Assembly: GCA_947579665.1 (NCBI GenBank)
Contig: OX388345.1
Coordinates: forward strand, 59,139,454-59,203,453
DNA length: 64,000 bases
Reading direction: 5' to 3'
Source: Sympetrum striolatum
Lineage: Eukaryota > Arthropoda > Insecta > Odonata > Libellulidae
Part shown: in pieces, positions 61,043 through 64,000 of the stretch
Layout of the letters: each line of letters starts with the position of its first letter
Position numbering within the stretch: position 1 is the first letter of the stretch
The notes under the pieces: model-generated
Told to the model about the DNA's origin: nothing
Seen by the model: only the letters and a program-made list of their open reading frames with translations
Database searches by the model: none
Translations under genes and position numbers: made by a program

Positions 61043-61080
61043 CAGATGATGACGCTATACGTCGAAACCTAGGTCGTTTG
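61043..61080 (+). ncRNA. Degenerate hammerhead-like motif
   Basis: CAGAUGA (one change from CUGANGA), an extra U, stem II GACG/CGUC with loop CUAUA, GAAAC, CUAG and GUC, in the order of the other PLE-type motifs. The change at the invariant U and a poor stem I argue against activity. The SINE at 60884-61014 inserted just upstream of it. Confidence 0.35.
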
Positions 61081-61089
61081 TATCCTGAC

Positions 61090-62920
61090 CACTTTCATCA
61101 TGAAAACCTATCACTAAGTAGAGGCCGAAACAGTGGACTCTGACTTAATATAGTTTAGACTCCATATTCGACCGCATTAATGTATTTCTCTCTACGTAAG
61201 AGTGTGCAAAACGGCATCCGCTCAATGGAAATACATCCTCTCCTATTTCGGCTAACTTTTCAACAGCCAGCTGAAAAATATGCATCGCGGATATTATTCT
61301 ATCCTTGGATTGCTTAGCACTGTCTCGAAGGTCGCATTTGTTTATCAGCAGCTCTTTGAGAACGAAGGAATCGTGAGTTGCACTTCAAAGACTCCGATTC
61401 TCACTATTAAGCTAGCAGCTCATGTTTCTTCAATAAGATGCAGCTTTTTGCAGAAGGTTGCCAATAGATATGTGAATTCTTTTGGGTCAACAGGTTAACA
61501 GAGGAAAAAATTACTTTCTAGGCATCTCAATCAGTATTCAACCAAGACACACCAGCTCCTCGAATTTCCAAAAATGAAAATTAACAGAATAATGATTTGA
61601 AAAAGTTGTAAATCGTCAATAATCACATTTATTTAACGGTTAACCGATTTATTATTTTTATTTTTCTTACAAATAATATTCTCCGTATTTATTATCCAAC
61701 GCACTACGCTCGTATGGTAAAAAACTTTTGGTTATAATACGTAAACAAATGCAAAGAAGCTAATGTCAACTTTAAAGAAATTGAGCTGAAATAAAAAAAG
61801 GTCGAAAAAACTTTTATATTCTTATAAATTAAAATATATTGCAAAGCCTATTTATAATTTAAGTATGTGAACACTATATTTAATTTTGTAATTGTGTTCA
61901 TATAAGAAGTATATTCAAGAAATGGTATTTGCGTAAACATTCATAATTATAGTGAGTTCAGGTGCTTGAAGCCTCAGTAAGGCTCTATATTTTATATCAT
62001 TCGATATGAAGACTATTGAAAAGCATAACCGCAATTGCAAAATTTCTTTAAAAGTAATAAATTAGAATAAACAGGCGTACTATTTATATGTAAACTGACA
62101 TAAAGAACTCTATATTGTTCGTGGAATATATAAGAATGGTGATCGAATTCGAATAAGAAAATATTTATTTAAAATAATTGATGTTGAGTTAAAAAACGAA
62201 TTAAATAATATCAAACAGAATTAATTGGTATCTCTACTATTTAAATTTCATATTGCCCATAGATATATTGGCACTTAAACTCAGTTATCTGCAGTGCTAA
62301 AAGCGCTAATCGAAACAAGAAAATAACTTTTCCGTTCTTATTTGATATATTTATACATGATGAGATGATTAAATACCTAAAATTGATATTTTTTCTTAGT
62401 TTATATACTGATTCGTGAAAATTTAGTCGGTCAATTGGGCCTCAGATAAGATAGTTGGAGTTATTATAAAACTTTGTTCATTCTTCAAGTTAGCTACTTT
62501 ACCCATGGCATCGTTCATCTAAAATTATTGTAGAAAATATAAGCATTTTGATATTTATGCTATACTTGTGAATGGAAAAAAATCTAAGAGAAATATTGGT
62601 GTTCCAATAATCATTAAGTACATCTCATACTTCAAAATATTACTAAAATATTCATCATGAGAAAATATTTTGTATTGTCGTTTTCTCCAGAGAGATATGC
62701 TACCGACTGCTACTGATATATTTTAATTATATTTGATTGGTATGTACAATATACATTCATTTTAAAGGATTTCTCGTCGTCCTTTTTGGTATTGATCCTT
62801 TTTAGCTTGGTCCAGAGTATAATAACCGTGAGTTAAATTTTGTTCCGAACACTTGTACCAGGCAATTCAGTTTACATTTTCAAATTTAAATCCATCAAAT
62901 TTTCAACCAAAAATATAAAT
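61090..62920. other. Intergenic, nothing recognised
   Basis: Very AT-rich DNA, especially 61600-62400. No exon, RNA or bounded repeat was seen. Confidence 0.5.
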
Positions 62921-64000
62921 GGGTCATTCCACGCCAATTCGACAAGGAAATCGGCAAAATTGACCCTTGAGGTAACCGATTTTAACCAAATTTGGCAGAT
63001 CGCTTTGATTTGATGACAAAATGAAAACCCCCAAGCCGTTTTGTAATTAACGCAATTTTTACAAAATATTGCAATGTTTAAAAAATTGAAATTTTACAAA
63101 AGTGCCTTCGCATTCGAGGCCATATCTCCGGTAATATAGAAGCTAAAAATACACAACATAGCTTAATTTAAAGGTCTTGTGTAAGGAAAGACAATCATAG
63201 GAAGGTTTTATAAAATTTAAGCAATTTAATAAAGTTTATAACAATTTAAAGTTTTCAAATCGATTTTTGACGATGTAGCTGTGTCTTCGATTTTTTTCAT
63301 TTTTTATATGTTGTACATACAACCCTCTTCTACAATTTATAAAAATTTGGTGAGGTTAATATTTCATTTAAGAAAGAAAAAAATGTTTGAGTATAGGCGT
63401 GACGCTCGCCGCGGCTCCGCGCCGTCCGGCTCGCGCGCTGAACGTTCGGAAGTGTGGCCTCTCATATCTCAGCACGCATATTCTTCCATCTGCTTTTCAC
63501 CAATTTTAACTGTTCAACCAATATTAATCGACCCTTTAATTCCCTTCAACCTTGCCGACTGATGAAACCAATGGGAATCATTACACTCTGGGAAAAGAAA
63601 GTCGCTTGGGCAGACTGAACGAGACGCTACAATCCCTCGATCAAACACCTATTTCAATCAAAAAATGTATAGATCAAGGATGTATCCGGCTAGAAAATTG
63701 AAAAGAAGCTACCACTGCTTTGGCACTATGTCTTCAAAAGGTGAGGAGGTGAAAATTCAAGAAGACATTCCTTCATCGGAAGAACAGGATTTCCACTTCC
63801 ACCAAGCTGGCAAGGAAATGAATATGCAGCTGAAGGATAAGTTCGCCAACGCCGAAAAAGTGAGAAAAAAATTCTAATTCTATCTGTCTTGCCTAAATCA
63901 TGGAGTTTTTAAAAGATAAAGCAGGAGTTTCAAGTGTCGGCATACTTGGTCAGAAAGATGAAGAAGTACGTATCTGAGTAAAAATATTTTGCTTTGCGAA
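62921..64000 (+). mobile_element. DNA transposon, left end, running off the window
   Basis: The terminus GGGTCATTCCACGCCAATTC begins at 62921 and resembles the tips of the long-TIR element at 27963. A relic of a coding region follows at about 63590-63990. A short CpG-dense block (63405-63450, CGCTCGCCGCGGCTCCGCGC) lies between. The far end and any target duplication are outside the window. The superfamily is not assigned. Confidence 0.5.
63590..63985 (+). pseudogene. Remnant of a transposon-borne ORF
   Basis: Three frames alternate: GKRKSLGRLNETLQSLDQTP, then EMNMQLKDKFANAEK (in the frame ending at 63877), then ILILSVLPKSWSF, a stop, and KIKQEFQVSAYLVRKMKKYV. From memory, the run LPKSWS followed by KI-EF-vS-Y--RkaK recurs in uncharacterised proteins of cnidarians and arthropods that appear to be repeat-borne; no function is known to me. 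At least one stop and two frameshifts make this copy dead. It continues past the right edge. Confidence 0.4.

Noticed and set aside
1..64000. CRISPR arrays, bacterial operons, rRNA genes, viral genes
   Set aside because: None seen. Repeats are dispersed transposons, simple repeats or palindromes, and genes are spliced.

Overview
Genome and layout. The window is AT-rich, gene-poor and full of decayed transposable elements, with spliced genes using GT-AG introns; it reads as an arthropod, probably insect, nuclear genome. No bacterial, plasmid or phage features were seen. The species cannot be fixed from the sequence.

Host genes. (1) INO80B, a subunit of the INO80 chromatin remodeller, is complete in seven exons at 16904-19044 (+). 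(2) Back to back with it, at 16401-16199 (-), is the first coding exon of a TLCD1/TLCD2-like (TLC domain) membrane protein; about 0.5 kb between the two start codons should hold both promoters. (3) A LITAF-like gene (LPS-induced TNF-alpha factor family) occupies the right half (+). It has two proline-rich exons (34785-34889 and 53069-53200), two alternative versions of the first LITAF half-domain exon, both 133 nt (37915-38047 and 56158-56290), and one visible terminal exon (58320-58422). Exon phases let either cassette join the single terminal exon. A start exon with a CpG-rich promoter (48330-48729) gives a complete 126-residue protein for the second cassette; a weaker candidate start exon for the first cassette is at 8651-8669.

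Mobile elements. Penelope-like elements (PLEs) are the main retroelement class: one copy with target-site duplications (TSDs), RT-thumb and GIY-YIG endonuclease coding (22996-24184), a second GIY-YIG copy (45490-46250), 3'-end relics, and hammerhead-ribozyme-like motifs at several sites, the cleanest at 13590-13624. Other elements are a tRNA-derived SINE family (three copies, two with clear TSDs), two LINE relics, a 1.5-kb long-TIR element inserted into one LINE relic, a 2.8-kb element with CCCAGCAAACA termini and CACGTG-rich subterminal repeats inserted into a hAT-like end, a hAT-like MITE, four copies of a large palindromic repeat clustered around the LITAF exons, and the start of another DNA transposon running off the right edge.

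Limits. All family calls come from reading translations and repeats by eye. Exon boundaries follow GT-AG sites and phase; no transcript evidence or database search was available.
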